This document shows positions 1 through 7,822 of a DNA stretch of 30,292 nucleotides, piece after piece. Position numbers and translations under genes: made by a program. Source of the DNA: Ruminococcus sp. AF46-10NS (lineage in GTDB: Bacteria; Bacillota; Clostridia; Lachnospirales; Lachnospiraceae); assembly GCF_003474435.1 (NCBI RefSeq), contig NZ_QRNF01000040.1, positions 1 through 30,292 on the forward strand, in the 5' to 3' direction. The notes beneath the pieces are model-generated. The model was not told the origin of the DNA and made no database searches. It worked only from the letters and a program-made list of their open reading frames with translations. Position 1 is the first letter of the stretch. Every line of letters begins with the position of its first letter.

Positions 1-20
1 TTTAAGGTACAAACCTTAAA
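1..20. other. short inverted repeat at window edge
   Basis: TTTAAGG and CCTTAAA form a 7-bp perfect inverted repeat with a 6-nt spacer, just before tRNA-Asn. It could be the end of an upstream terminator or an AT-rich coincidence; the window edge prevents a decision. Confidence 0.25.
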
Positions 21-36
21 TTAAATATTTAAGTAT

Positions 37-109
37 TCCTCCTTAGCTCAGTCGGTAGAGCATGCGGCTGTTAACCGCAGTGTCGTTGGTTCGAGTCCAA
101 CAGGGGGAG
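37..109 (+). tRNA. tRNA-Asn (anticodon GTT)
   Basis: A complete 73-nt cloverleaf is visible. The acceptor arm TCCTCCT pairs with AGGGGGA (one G-U). The anticodon stem TGCGG/CCGCA encloses loop CTGTTAA with anticodon GTT at 70-72, and the T arm is GTTGG-TTCGAGT-CCAAC. The discriminator is G, as expected for tRNA-Asn. The 3' CCA is not encoded (CAT follows), so it must be added after transcription. It lies 3 nt before tRNA-Cys and is probably co-transcribed with it. Confidence 0.96.
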
Positions 110-112
110 CAT

Positions 113-183
113 GGTGCCATAGCCAAGTGGTAAGGCAAAGGTCTGCAACACCTCTATCCCCGGTTCAAATCCGGGTGGCACCT
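113..183 (+). tRNA. tRNA-Cys (anticodon GCA)
   Basis: A 71-nt cloverleaf: acceptor GGTGCCA/TGGCACC, anticodon loop CTGCAAC with GCA at 145-147, T arm CCCGG-TTCAAAT-CCGGG, and discriminator T, which is characteristic of tRNA-Cys. The outer pair of the anticodon stem is an A-C mismatch; the other four pair. CCA is not encoded. A strong terminator follows within 10 nt, so this tRNA ends a two-tRNA (or longer upstream) unit. Confidence 0.95.
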
Positions 184-189
184 CTTAGA

Positions 190-224
190 AAGCCCTGGAA
201 AGATAAATTTCCAGGGCTTATTTT
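190..224 (+). terminator. Rho-independent terminator of the tRNA unit
   Basis: A 12-bp perfect stem (AAGCCCTGGAAA with TTTCCAGGGCTT) and a 6-nt loop are followed by ATTTT. It directly follows tRNA-Cys. Confidence 0.88.
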
Positions 225-282
225 ACTAGCTGAAGACAGTGAAGATAATTAAAAATGTATTTGAAGAAAGATTTCTGGAAGA

Positions 283-313
283 TCGGACAGCATCCGTAAT
301 GAATGCTGTCCGA
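283..313 (-). terminator. hairpin at the 3' end of the GntR-family gene
   Basis: An 11-bp perfect inverted repeat (TCGGACAGCAT / ATGCTGTCCGA, 9-nt loop) lies 5 nt beyond the stop codon of the minus-strand regulator gene. On the minus strand it is not followed by a clear T tract, so it may be a weak terminator or a 3'-end stabilising hairpin. Confidence 0.45.
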
Positions 314-317
314 CAGA

Positions 318-1013
318 TCAGGAATTTTTTTCTGTAATCAGGATTCTTTTGCGGTTATAAACCAGGTGAAGATACATGGCATCCTGGGCACGCAAAGCGT
401 CATGCTCTGCAATGGCATCTGCGATTTCACGATGTGTCTCAATTGTTTCTTCGTGCAGAGCACCGCTGGTTGATTCGACAAATAATGGAATAGAGCTGTT
501 AATTACAGGAATCAGCCGCGGAACAACAACATTTTTGCTGCTCAGCGCGATCGCTGTATGAAATTCAATGTCTTTCCGGGTATGATCCACATGTTTTTTT
601 AATAATGCTTCAACCTCATCACAAAGTGTGGTGATTTTTTTTATATCTTTTTTATTGGCGCGGGTGGCAGCCATTGCTGCAATAGAGGGTTCAAGCAGAA
701 AACGGACTTCAAGAAGGTCATGGATCAGCTTCTGCTTGTTGCCAATAAAAGTTAATCCCAGCGGATCCTCCACCATTCCCGGAGATGATGCGATATAGGT
801 TCCGGATCCCTGACGGATAGTCACGATATTTCTGGAAGCAAGAAGTTTCATTGCCTCGCGGACAGAGCTTCTTCCAGCATTCAGACGTTCGGACAGAACC
901 GTTTCATTAGGCAGCTTGTCTCCAGGCTGCAGATTTTCCTTTAAAATAAATGCGATGATGTCTTCCGATAATTTTTGCGGAAGACTTTTTTCTTCTGATG
1001 ACGAAATCATCAT
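318..1013 (-). CDS. FadR/FCD-type GntR-family transcriptional regulator
   Basis: Likely a ligand-responsive repressor of the divergent sugar-acid operon. The 231-residue protein has an N-terminal winged helix (about residues 12-76, with GDKLPNETVLSERL, the recognition helix SSVREAMKLL and the wing RQGSGTYI). A C-terminal FCD ligand domain spans about 98-222. Asp148, His152, His194 and His216 fit the metal-binding set of FCD domains. Start choice: two ATGs abut, preceded by GGAG at 8 nt. Family members sense small organic acids such as gluconate, hexuronates, lactate or KDG. The ligand here is inferred only from the neighbours. Its own promoter overlaps a TGTC-N5-GACA palindrome, suggesting autoregulation. 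The family is secure; the regulon is inference. Confidence 0.9.
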   Translation of the reverse strand: MMISSSEEKSLPQKLSEDIIAFILKENLQPGDKLPNETVLSERLNAGRSSVREAMKLLASRNIVTIRQGSGTYIASSPGMVEDPLGLTFIGNKQKLIHDLLEVRFLLEPSIAAMAATRANKKDIKKITTLCDEVEALLKKHVDHTRKDIEFHTAIALSSKNVVVPRLIPVINSSIPLFVESTSGALHEETIETHREIADAIAEHDALRAQDAMYLHLVYNRKRILITEKNS

Positions 1014-1065
1014 ATGAGTTTCTCCATTTCTATGCGTTATTTTTTTTCATACTTTCCTTATATTT

Positions 1066-1094
1066 ATAATAATTCCTTTCAATTATAATGTCAA
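1066..1094 (-). promoter_or_regulatory. sigma-A-type promoter of the GntR-family gene
   Basis: On the minus strand TTGACA (1094-1089) is separated by 17 nt from TATTAT (1071-1066): a consensus -35 and a 5/6 -10. The predicted transcript starts about 45 nt before the gene. Confidence 0.75.
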
Positions 1095-1101
1095 AACGAC
1101 A
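1089..1101. promoter_or_regulatory. candidate GntR operator palindrome
   Basis: TGTC-AAAAC-GACA is a perfect inverted repeat with a 5-nt spacer that includes the -35 hexamer of the regulator gene and lies about 45 nt upstream of the operon's -35. Short palindromes of this type are typical FadR-family operators. Function is inferred from position. Confidence 0.4.
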
Positions 1102-1145
1102 AAATATACAAAAAACAGGATGATAATTTAGATAAAATTACAGTA

Positions 1146-1174
1146 TTGCGTTTTTGGCAGAATGAATATATTAT
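1146..1174 (+). promoter_or_regulatory. promoter of the sugar-acid operon
   Basis: TTGCGT (1146-1151), 17-nt spacer, TATTAT (1169-1174). Transcription would start near 1181, giving a leader of about 125 nt before the permease gene. That leader carries near-repeats of ACATCRGATGAATT at 1179 and 1271. Confidence 0.55.
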
Positions 1175-1305
1175 AAATACATCAGATGAATTGAAACGAA
1201 AATAAAGAAAATCAGCACAATTCAAAAGAAAAAACAACAGAAAGATCAGATGTATTTAGCGAAAAGTAAAACATCGGATGAATTAAGGAGGCAAAAGCAG
1301 AAAAA

Positions 1306-2661
1306 ATGGAAGAAACAACATTTACAGCAGATCCAATGAGATTGATGCTTGCTGCGGCAGTGGGAATTGTGATCCTGCTGGTGCTGATCATCAAATTTAA
1401 ACTGCATCCGGTTCTGTCAATGATGATTTCAGCGATCATCATCGGTGCAGGTGCCGGAATGCCACTGGAAATGATCTCAGACACAGTAGAAAAAGGTGTT
1501 GGAAAGACATTACAGGGAATCGCACTTCTGGTAGGGCTGGGTTCCATGTTCGGCGGAATACTGGAAGTGAGCGGAGGCGCCCAGAGAATAGCGGAAACAC
1601 TGATCGATAAATTTGGTCAGAAAAAAGCCGGCTGGGCACTGGGACTTACCGGACTGGTGATCGGTACAACCGTATTTTTTGAAGCAGGTGTTGTGGTACT
1701 GATTCCACTGGTATTCAGTGTTGCAAAGCAGACAAAAAAATCCACTCTGTATTATGCGATCCCGCTTCTTTCAGGTCTTGCCAGCGGATATGCTTTTGTA
1801 CCGCCTTCTGCGGGATCTGTACTGGTTGCCAATGCACTTGGCGTAAACCTGGGAACTATGATCATGGTTGGAGTTCCAACTGCACTGATCTGTATGCTGG
1901 TTTCAGGAATTATCTGGGGAAATCTGGTTGGAAACAAAATTTTTACCGAACTTCCGGCCAATGTGGAAGAGATCAAAGATGATGGAAAAGAGTTGCCGCC
2001 ATTCGGTCTGGTATTAGGTGTGATCCTGATTCCTCTTATTCTGATCCTTCTCAGCACATTATCCAAATACATGCCGATTCCGGCAAGTGTACAGAGTTTT
2101 CTCGGATTTATCGGAAAACCGTTTCTGGCACTGACCATCGCAACACTTGCAGCAATGTATTTTCTTGGAATCCGACGTGGTTTTAGCGGTGCCCAGTTAA
2201 AGAAAATACTGGACCATTCACTGAGACCGGTTGGAATGATTCTTCTGGTCATCGCCAGCGGCGGAGTGATCCGATGGATGCTTCAGGATTCCGGCCTTGG
2301 AAATATTATCGGACCGGCCCTGGAAAAAAGCGGTCTTCCGCTGATCCTGATCGCGTTTCTGATCGCGATCCTGGTAAGGGCATCTGTGGGAAGCTCCATT
2401 GTGGCAATGACCATGGCATCAGGAATCATGGCGACTATGCCGGCAGTAATGGATACAAGCATGCTTTACAGAGCTGCTATGTGCTGTGCGATCTGCGGTG
2501 GTGCAACTGCACTGAGTCATGTAAATGATGCCGGATTCTGGCTGGTAAGTACTTTCCTTGAGATTGACGAAAAAACGACATTAAAATCCTGGACGATCAT
2601 GGAAACACTGATCGGTGTTACAGCACTTGTTGTAGGCTTTGTTATTTCAATTTTTGCATAG
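1306..2661 (+). CDS. gntP: GntP-family gluconate/aldonate:H+ symporter
   Basis: Imports gluconate or a related sugar acid across the cytoplasmic membrane. The protein has 451 residues, the normal GntP-family length, and is almost entirely hydrophobic with about 12 membrane segments. Characteristic stretches are FEAGVVVLIPLVFSVAK, the glycine-rich segment LLSGLASGYAFVPPSAGSV, and C-terminal VRASVGSSIVAMTMASGI followed by SHVNDAGFWLVS. The start is the only in-frame choice; AAGGAGG lies 14 nt upstream, an unusually long spacing that may lower initiation. First gene of the operon, divergent from the GntR regulator. GntP relatives also carry KDG, glycerate, idonate or fructuronate, so the exact substrate is not fixed; the downstream dehydratase, kinase and aldolase favour an aldonate. 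Confidence 0.9.
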   Translation: MEETTFTADPMRLMLAAAVGIVILLVLIIKFKLHPVLSMMISAIIIGAGAGMPLEMISDTVEKGVGKTLQGIALLVGLGSMFGGILEVSGGAQRIAETLIDKFGQKKAGWALGLTGLVIGTTVFFEAGVVVLIPLVFSVAKQTKKSTLYYAIPLLSGLASGYAFVPPSAGSVLVANALGVNLGTMIMVGVPTALICMLVSGIIWGNLVGNKIFTELPANVEEIKDDGKELPPFGLVLGVILIPLILILLSTLSKYMPIPASVQSFLGFIGKPFLALTIATLAAMYFLGIRRGFSGAQLKKILDHSLRPVGMILLVIASGGVIRWMLQDSGLGNIIGPALEKSGLPLILIAFLIAILVRASVGSSIVAMTMASGIMATMPAVMDTSMLYRAAMCCAICGGATALSHVNDAGFWLVSTFLEIDEKTTLKSWTIMETLIGVTALVVGFVISIFA

Positions 2662-2674
2662 GAGGCAGAGCGTA

Positions 2675-2911
2675 ATGATAAAGATACCGGTTTATTTAAG
2701 AGACATGTATGATGCAAAGCATCTTGTACAGGCTGCATCCGGCTGCCAGAAGGATGTGGAACTGATCTGCGGAAGATATATCGTAGATGCGAAGTCCATG
2801 CTGGGAGTATTCAGCCTTCCTACATTTAATAATGTGGAAATCGGAGCAGAAGAAGAGGATGCAAAGGAACTCAGAGAAAAGCTGGAAAATCTGAATCTGA
2901 TCAGAGAATAG
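2675..2911 (+). CDS. HPr-like protein lacking the active-site His (Crh-like)
   Basis: A 78-residue protein that aligns with HPr of the PTS along its length. The pattern VQAAS (18-22), then GRYIVDAKSMLGVFSL (33-48), matches HPr segments LVQTAS and KKVNLKSIMGVMSL. Ser41 corresponds to the regulatory Ser46 of HPr. The region that should read G-I-H-A-R-P is instead RDMYDAKH, so phosphotransfer through His15 is not expected. Bacillus Crh is similar: it lacks His15, keeps Ser46 and acts with CcpA. Start: ATG after GGAGG at 9 nt, 13 nt after gntP and 18 nt before the dehydratase. A role in catabolite control of this operon is inferred. HPr-fold identity is fairly secure, function is not. Confidence 0.75.
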   Translation: MIKIPVYLRDMYDAKHLVQAASGCQKDVELICGRYIVDAKSMLGVFSLPTFNNVEIGAEEEDAKELREKLENLNLIRE

Positions 2912-2929
2912 GAAATGGAGGAAAAAATC

Positions 2930-4674
2930 ATGAAATTAGTAAGTCAGGAAATGAGAAAGCTTGCACCGGAGCTTGATCCGCTGCGTCTTGGAACAGGATG
3001 GAAAAAAGAGGATCTGGAAAAAGTTCAGGTCATGGTTGAGAGCACCTATGGTGACAGTCATCCGGGAAGCGGACACCTGAACATTCTTGTGGAAGAGGTC
3101 CGTAAAGGAATCGCAGAAGAAGGCGGTTTTGGTGCACGTTATAACTGTACCGATATCTGTGACGGTGAAAGCCAGGGAACAGACGGAATCAACTACAGCT
3201 TGGCAAGCCGTGAAATGATCGCAAATATGATCGAGATCCATGCAAATGCAACACCATTTGATGCAGGTGTATATCTTTCAAGCTGTGATAAGGGTGTACC
3301 GGGAAATCTGATCGGACTTGCAAGAGTAAATATCCCTTCCGTATTTGTGCCTGGCGGAACTATGAATGCGGGGCCTGAGATGCTGACCCTTGAGCAGCTG
3401 GGAATGTACAGTGCAAAGTTTGAACGTGGAGAGATCGACGAAGAGAAGCTTGACTGGGCAAAATGCAATGCCTGCCCAAGCTGTGGAGCTTGCTCCTTTA
3501 TCGGAACAGCTTCAACAATGCAGATCATGGCAGAGGCACTTGGACTTACACTTCCTGGTACAGCTCTGATGCCGTCAACAAGCCCGGATCTTCTTGCTTT
3601 TGCAAGAGAGGCAGGAAGACAGGCAGTAAGGATCGCACAGATGGAAAATATGCGTCCTTCTGATATTGTAACTATGGATAGCTTTGAGAATGCGATCCTT
3701 GTACATGCTGCAATCTCCGGAAGTACAAACTGTCTGCTTCACATGCCGGCGATTGCACATGAGTTTGGTATTGAGATCACAGGTGATACCTTTGACAGAC
3801 TGCACAGAAATGCAAGATACCTCTGGATGTACGTCCTGCAGGACGCTGGCCTGCTGAGTGCTTCTATTATGCAGGTGGTGTACCGGCGATCATGGAGGAG
3901 ATCAAGGAACATCTCCATCTGAATGTAATGACAGTTACAGGAAAGACTCTCGGAGAAAACCTTGAGGAGCTGAAAAACAACGGATTTTATGAGAAATGTG
4001 ACAAATGGCTTCAGGAATTTAATAAACGTTACAATGTAAGCCTTACAAAGGAAGATATCATCCGTCCGTATGACAAGGCAATCGGAACCGACGGAAGTAT
4101 CGCAGTTCTTCGTGGAAACCTTGCACCTGAGGGTGCTGTGATCAAGCACACCGCATGCCCGAAGGAAATGTTTAAATCCGTTCTCCGTGCAAGACCGTTC
4201 GACAGTGAAGAGGAGTGTCTGGATGCAGTTCTGAAGCATAAGGTCCAGAAAGGTGATGCAGTATTCATCCGTTACGAGGGACCAAAGGGAAGCGGAATGC
4301 CGGAGATGTTCTACACATCTGAGGCGATCAGCAGTGACAAAGAGCTTGGAAAGAGCATCGCACTGATTACAGACGGACGTTTTTCCGGAGCATCTACAGG
4401 CCCTGTTATCGGACACTGCAGCCCTGAGGCTGTTGACGGTGGTCCAATCGCACTTGTTGAGGAAGGCGACCTTATTGAGATCGATGTTATGGAAAGAAAG
4501 CTGAACATCATCGGAATTGCAGGCGAAAGAAAGTCTATGGAAGAGATCGACCAGATCCTTGTCGAGAGACGTAAAAACTGGAAGCCAAGAGAACCAAAAT
4601 ACAAAAAAGGCGTGCTGAGACTTTTCAGTGAGCATGCTGCAAGCCCAATGAAGGGAGCCTATCTGGAGTATTGA
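2930..4674 (+). CDS. IlvD/Edd-family aldonate dehydratase, frameshifted as sequenced
   Basis: Iron-sulfur dehydratase of the dihydroxy-acid/phosphogluconate dehydratase family, here probably converting gluconate or another aldonate to 2-keto-3-deoxygluconate. Family motifs are NCTDICDGESQGTDG, SSCDKGVPGN, KCNACPSCGACSFIGTASTM with cluster cysteines, LRGNLAPEGAVIKHTACP, and LITDGRFSGASTGPVIGH with the catalytic-type Ser. Start ATG 2930 follows GGAGG at 8 nt. The reading frame breaks near 3822-3823. The sequence there reads CT-CTG where LLDVRPAG is expected after ARY, so one base is missing, most simply a C from CTCCTG. With it restored the product is 581 residues, full family length. It could be a true DHAD, but the neighbouring KDG kinase and aldolase argue for sugar-acid metabolism. 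Confidence 0.87.
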
Positions 4675-4676
4675 TC

Positions 4677-5729
4677 ATGAAACATAAATTTATTACTCTC
4701 GGCGAGATCATGCTGCGTCTGACACCGCCGGATTATGAAAAAATCAGAACAGCAACAACCTTTGAGGCAAGATACGGGGGAAGCGAGGCGAATGTAGCCC
4801 TTTCCTTGGCAAATCTTGGAATAGATGCTTCGTTTTTTACAGTAGTTCCGGACAACAGTCTTGGAAAAAGTGCTGTACGTATGATGAGAAGCAATGATGT
4901 GAACTGTGACAGTGTGGTTCTTTCAACAGAGGAAGAAACTCCGACACACCGTCTTGGAACCTATTATCTGGAAACCGGTTACGGGATCCGTCCCAGCAAG
5001 GTAGTTTACGACAGAAAACACAGTGCTTTTTCAGAGTATGACTTCAGCAAAACAAATGTGAAAAAACTGCTGGAAGGATATACATGGCTGCATCTGAGCG
5101 GAATCACACCTGCTCTTGGAACAAAATGCAGGGATCTGATCTTAAACTGCCTGAAGGCAGCAAAAGAAATGAATATGACCGTAAGCTTTGACGGCAATTT
5201 CAGAAGTACGCTGTGGACCTGGGAAGAGGCCAGAGATTTCTGTACACTTTGTCTTCCATATGTAAATGTTCTTTTTGGGATCGAGCCGTATCATATCTGG
5301 AAAAATGAAGAAGACCACAGTGCAGGCGATGTAAAGGACGGAATCCCGTTTCAGCCGGATTTTGAACAGCAGGAAAAGGTGTTCCAGGCATTTGCGGACA
5401 GATATCCGAATATAAAATGCATCGCAAGACATGTCCGTTTTGCACACAGCTGCAGTGAGAACAGTCTTATGGCATATCTCTGGTTAAACGGAAAGACTTA
5501 CGAAAGCAAGCGCCTGACTTTCCATATTCTTGATCGTGTCGGAGGCGGAGATGCATTTGTAAGCGGAATCATCTATGGTCTTATGAGCGATTATACACCG
5601 GAGGATACCGTGAATTTCGGTGTTGCTGCCAGTGCCGTGAAGCATACGATTCATGGTGATGGAAACATTACTGACGATGTATCTATGATCAGACATGTGA
5701 TGGAAATGAAATTTGATATAAAAAGATAA
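4677..5729 (+). CDS. kdgK: PfkB-family 2-dehydro-3-deoxygluconokinase (KDG kinase)
   Basis: Phosphorylates KDG with ATP to KDPG, the substrate of the next gene product. The 350-residue ribokinase-fold protein has the N-terminal PfkB substrate motif YGGSEANVALSLANLG, VSFDGNFRSTLW, and the C-terminal signature DRVGGGDAFVSG with catalytic base Asp292. ATG 4677 was chosen because GGAG ends 8 nt upstream, whereas TTG 4671 has only 2 nt. It starts 2 nt after the dehydratase stop, so translational coupling is likely. The insert around NEEDHSAGDVKDG is seen in clostridial KDG kinases rather than in ribokinases. Substrate assignment rests on family plus context. Confidence 0.88.
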   Translation: MKHKFITLGEIMLRLTPPDYEKIRTATTFEARYGGSEANVALSLANLGIDASFFTVVPDNSLGKSAVRMMRSNDVNCDSVVLSTEEETPTHRLGTYYLETGYGIRPSKVVYDRKHSAFSEYDFSKTNVKKLLEGYTWLHLSGITPALGTKCRDLILNCLKAAKEMNMTVSFDGNFRSTLWTWEEARDFCTLCLPYVNVLFGIEPYHIWKNEEDHSAGDVKDGIPFQPDFEQQEKVFQAFADRYPNIKCIARHVRFAHSCSENSLMAYLWLNGKTYESKRLTFHILDRVGGGDAFVSGIIYGLMSDYTPEDTVNFGVAASAVKHTIHGDGNITDDVSMIRHVMEMKFDIKR

Positions 5730-5747
5730 AAAGGAAGGGAAATTCAG

Positions 5748-6385
5748 ATGAAAGAGATAGCAGAAAAATTTCAGAAAATTGGTGTGGTTCCGGTTGTAGT
5801 ACTGGAAGATACAAAAGATGCAGTACCGCTGGCAAAGGCTCTGGTTGAGGGTGGCCTTCCATGTGCAGAGGTGACATTCCGTACAGAAGCAGCAGAAGAG
5901 TCTATCCGTCTGATGGCAGAGCAGTTCCCGGAAATGCTTGTGGGAGCAGGTACCGTACTTACAACTGAGCAGGTAGATGCAGCTGTTGGTGCCGGAGCAA
6001 AATTTATCGTAAGCCGGGCTTCAATCCAGAGATCGTAGACTACTGCCTGGAAAAAGACATTCCTGTTTTCCCGGGATGTATCACACCATCTGAGGTTGCA
6101 CAGGCAGTGAAAAGAGGCCTTAAGGTAGTAAAATTCTTCCCGGCAGAACCGGCAGGTGGAATTTCAATGATCAAGGCTATGGCAGCTCCTTATACAGGAA
6201 TCAGATTTATGCCTACAGGCGGGATCAATGCGAAAAACCTTGAGGAATATCTTTCCTGTGACAAAATCCTTTGCTGCGGCGGAAGCTGGATGGTAAAAGG
6301 AGATCTTGTAAAGGCAGGAGAATTTGACAAAATAAAAGAGCTGACAGCAGAGGCAAGAAAGCTTGCTGATTCCATAAGAAAGTAA
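5748..6385 (+). CDS. eda: KDPG/KHG aldolase, frameshifted as sequenced
   Basis: Class I aldolase splitting KDPG into pyruvate and glyceraldehyde-3-phosphate, the last step of the operon's pathway. Visible family features: VPVVVLED, EVTFRTEAAEESI with catalytic Glu41 and phosphate-binding Arg45, VGAGTVLT, PVFPGCITPSE, the Schiff-base Lys in VVKFFPAEPAGG, and FMPTGGI. The frame breaks at 6014-6015, where AGC-CGG-GCT is read but AGC-CCG-GGC (S-P-G) is expected: one C is missing from a CCC run. Restored length is 212 residues, normal for Eda. Good RBS (AAGGAAGG) before ATG 5748. An intrinsic terminator follows within 25 nt, closing the operon. Confidence 0.9.
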
Positions 6386-6409
6386 TCAAAATTAATACAC
6401 ATATTCAAT

Positions 6410-6453
6410 AAAAAAGCAGAACCCTGCACAACCAGGCAGAGTTCTGCTTTTTT
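6410..6453. terminator. bidirectional terminator between eda and the small membrane-protein gene
   Basis: AAAAAAGCAGAAC pairs with GTTCTGCTTTTTT, extended by CTGC/GCAG around one mismatch, with T tracts on both strands. It sits between convergent genes and probably serves both. Confidence 0.88.
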
Positions 6454-6454
6454 G

Positions 6455-6781
6455 TCAATTATTGTGAAAATAGATCAATGAAGCAGGATCAGAAGAAGAT
6501 TTTTCCGGATCAGCTACAGGATCAGCAGAAGTTTTCCGAAGATCCATTCGGTAAAGATAAAAGATTCCACCGAAGAATCCGGGTATCAGTCCGACGTATC
6601 CACCGGTACATAAGATCACAGTCAGTTTCACCATCAGTTCTGTCTGAAGTCCCAGACAAACAAGTAATCCGGACAAAATTCCGGCTGCACTCCATCCAGC
6701 TGTCAGAAGTGCAAGAAAAACAGCAGGTGCAGGGGCCTTTTTTTTATTTTGAGCTAAGTGATTCCACAGTGTTTTATACAT
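6455..6781 (-). CDS. small hypothetical membrane protein
   Basis: I do not recognise a family. The 108-residue product has a basic N terminus (KTLWNHLAQNKKK), two clear hydrophobic segments (about residues 18-44 and 48-77, glycine-rich, ending GGIFYLYRMD) and a polar, Asp/Ser-rich C-terminal tail. That predicts a two-helix membrane hairpin. It is supported as a real gene by GGGAGG 7 nt before the ATG on the minus strand and by a shared terminator directly after its stop. It is transcribed toward eda and stands alone, so context gives no function. Confidence 0.65.
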   Translation of the reverse strand: MYKTLWNHLAQNKKKAPAPAVFLALLTAGWSAAGILSGLLVCLGLQTELMVKLTVILCTGGYVGLIPGFFGGIFYLYRMDLRKTSADPVADPEKSSSDPASLIYFHNN

Positions 6782-6806
6782 AATCCATTCCTCCCATTTT
6801 GATGGA

Positions 6807-6834
6807 ATTATACTTCTGCTGTTGTCAGCAACAG
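6807..6834 (-). promoter_or_regulatory. candidate -10 and palindrome upstream of the small membrane-protein gene
   Basis: On the minus strand TATAAT (6812-6807) lies about 30 nt before the start codon. Directly upstream is the inverted repeat CTGTTG-TCAG-CAACAG (6819-6834), occupying the spacer and -35 area, where no good -35 is visible. This could be an activator- or repressor-dependent promoter. Weak evidence. Confidence 0.35.
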
Positions 6835-6936
6835 TCAGTCATAATATTGATTTCCTTTATCTGTCTGTATTATAGAAAAGAAATGTAAAATACAAATGCG
6901 CAGGAATGAAAAATCTTTGTAAAATATAAGTAGAAA

Positions 6937-6965
6937 TTGCATTTTGAATGAAGAACCGATATACT
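6937..6965 (+). promoter_or_regulatory. promoter of the ABC exporter operon
   Basis: TTGCAT (6937-6942), 17-nt spacer, TATACT (6960-6965), about 130 nt before the ATPase gene. The same hexamers and spacing recur in front of queT. Confidence 0.5.
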
Positions 6966-7100
6966 TATAAATATATTTACAGACATATCGATTACAGATG
7001 AAGGGATATTACCAAACAGCTGTGATATTGAGGCGGGGAATAAAAAGGGGGCAAGTAAAAGCCCCCTGAAATTAGAGAGAGAGCAAAGAGGAGGATGAGA

Positions 7101-7814
7101 ATGGAGCATACGGAAGATTATGTGAAGCTGGAAAATGTATCCAAAATCTATGGCTCAAAAGAAGTGAAGATCATAGCGGTGGATGAGATCAGCTTCCGGA
7201 TAAAAAAAGGAGAATTTGTAGTTGTGGTAGGACCCAGCGGTGCCGGAAAGACAACGGTGTTGAATATCCTGGGCGGAATGGATAAAGCTACATCCGGCAA
7301 TGTCTGGATCGATGGGAAAAATATCGCAAAATATACAGACCGGCAGCTGACCGGATACCGGCGTGAGGATATTGGCTTTGTATTCCAGTTTTATAATCTG
7401 GTGCCAAATCTGACTGCACTGGAGAATGTGGAGCTTGCTCTTCAGATATGTAAGGATCCTCTGGATGCCAGGAAGGTTTTGGAGGAAGTAGGATTGAAGG
7501 AGAGGCTGACCAACTTTCCGGCACAGCTTTCCGGCGGTGAGCAGCAGAGAGTTTCCATAGCCAGAGCTCTGGCAAAGAATCCCAAGCTTCTGCTCTGTGA
7601 TGAACCTACAGGAGCGCTGGATTATCAGACCGGCAAGTCAATCCTGAAGCTTCTTCAGGATACCTGCAGGGAACGAGGCATGACTGTCATTGTCATTACC
7701 CACAACTCTGCACTGACACCTATGGCTGACCGTGTGATCAAGATCAAAAACGGCAAGGTTTCCAGGATGACCGAAAATGCACATCCCACACCAGTGGAAG
7801 AAATTGAATGGTAG
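7101..7814 (+). CDS. ABC transporter ATP-binding protein (MacB/LolD type)
   Basis: ATPase of an FtsX-type ABC system. The 237-residue protein has Walker A GPSGAGKT (44-51), Q-loop [16 protein letters not shown], signature LSGGEQQR (about 143-150), Walker [13 protein letters not shown] and H-loop VITHN. The wording of the Q-loop and signature is that of the MacB/LolD/FtsE subfamily, which drives mechanotransmission or lipid and peptide export rather than import. ATG 7101 was preferred over ATG 7095 because AGAGGAGG ends at 7094 and leaves 6 nt. The partner permease starts 8 nt after the stop. No two-component system of the bacitracin-resistance type is adjacent, so the substrate cannot be guessed. 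Confidence 0.93.
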   Translation: MEHTEDYVKLENVSKIYGSKEVKIIAVDEISFRIKKGEFVVVVGPSGAGKTTVLNILGGMDKATSGNVWIDGKNIAKYTDRQLTGYRREDIGFVFQFYNLVPNLTALENVELALQICKDPLDARKVLEEVGLKERLTNFPAQLSGGEQQRVSIARALAKNPKLLLCDEPTGALDYQTGKSILKLLQDTCRERGMTVIVITHNSALTPMADRVIKIKNGKVSRMTENAHPTPVEEIEW

Positions 7815-7822
7815 GTGACGGA

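Larger units (their letters stand above)
6782..7100. other. intergenic region between divergent genes
   Basis: This 319-nt AT-rich stretch carries the candidate control sequences of the minus-strand membrane protein at its left end and the ABC-transporter promoter at 6937-6965. I see no further ORF, RNA gene or terminator in it. The leader between about 6972 and 7100 is G/A-rich and contains a weak GGGGGC...GCCCCC pairing (7048-7067). Confidence 0.5.

Noticed and set aside
1080..1110. cre site in the sugar-acid operon promoter
   Set aside because: TCAAAACGAC resembles the left half of a cre but fails at the first G and in the right half.
3739..4635. Long minus-strand open frame opposite the dehydratase
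   Set aside because: Cys/His-rich shadow of the plus-strand coding frame; no ribosome site, and the plus strand encodes a clear enzyme.
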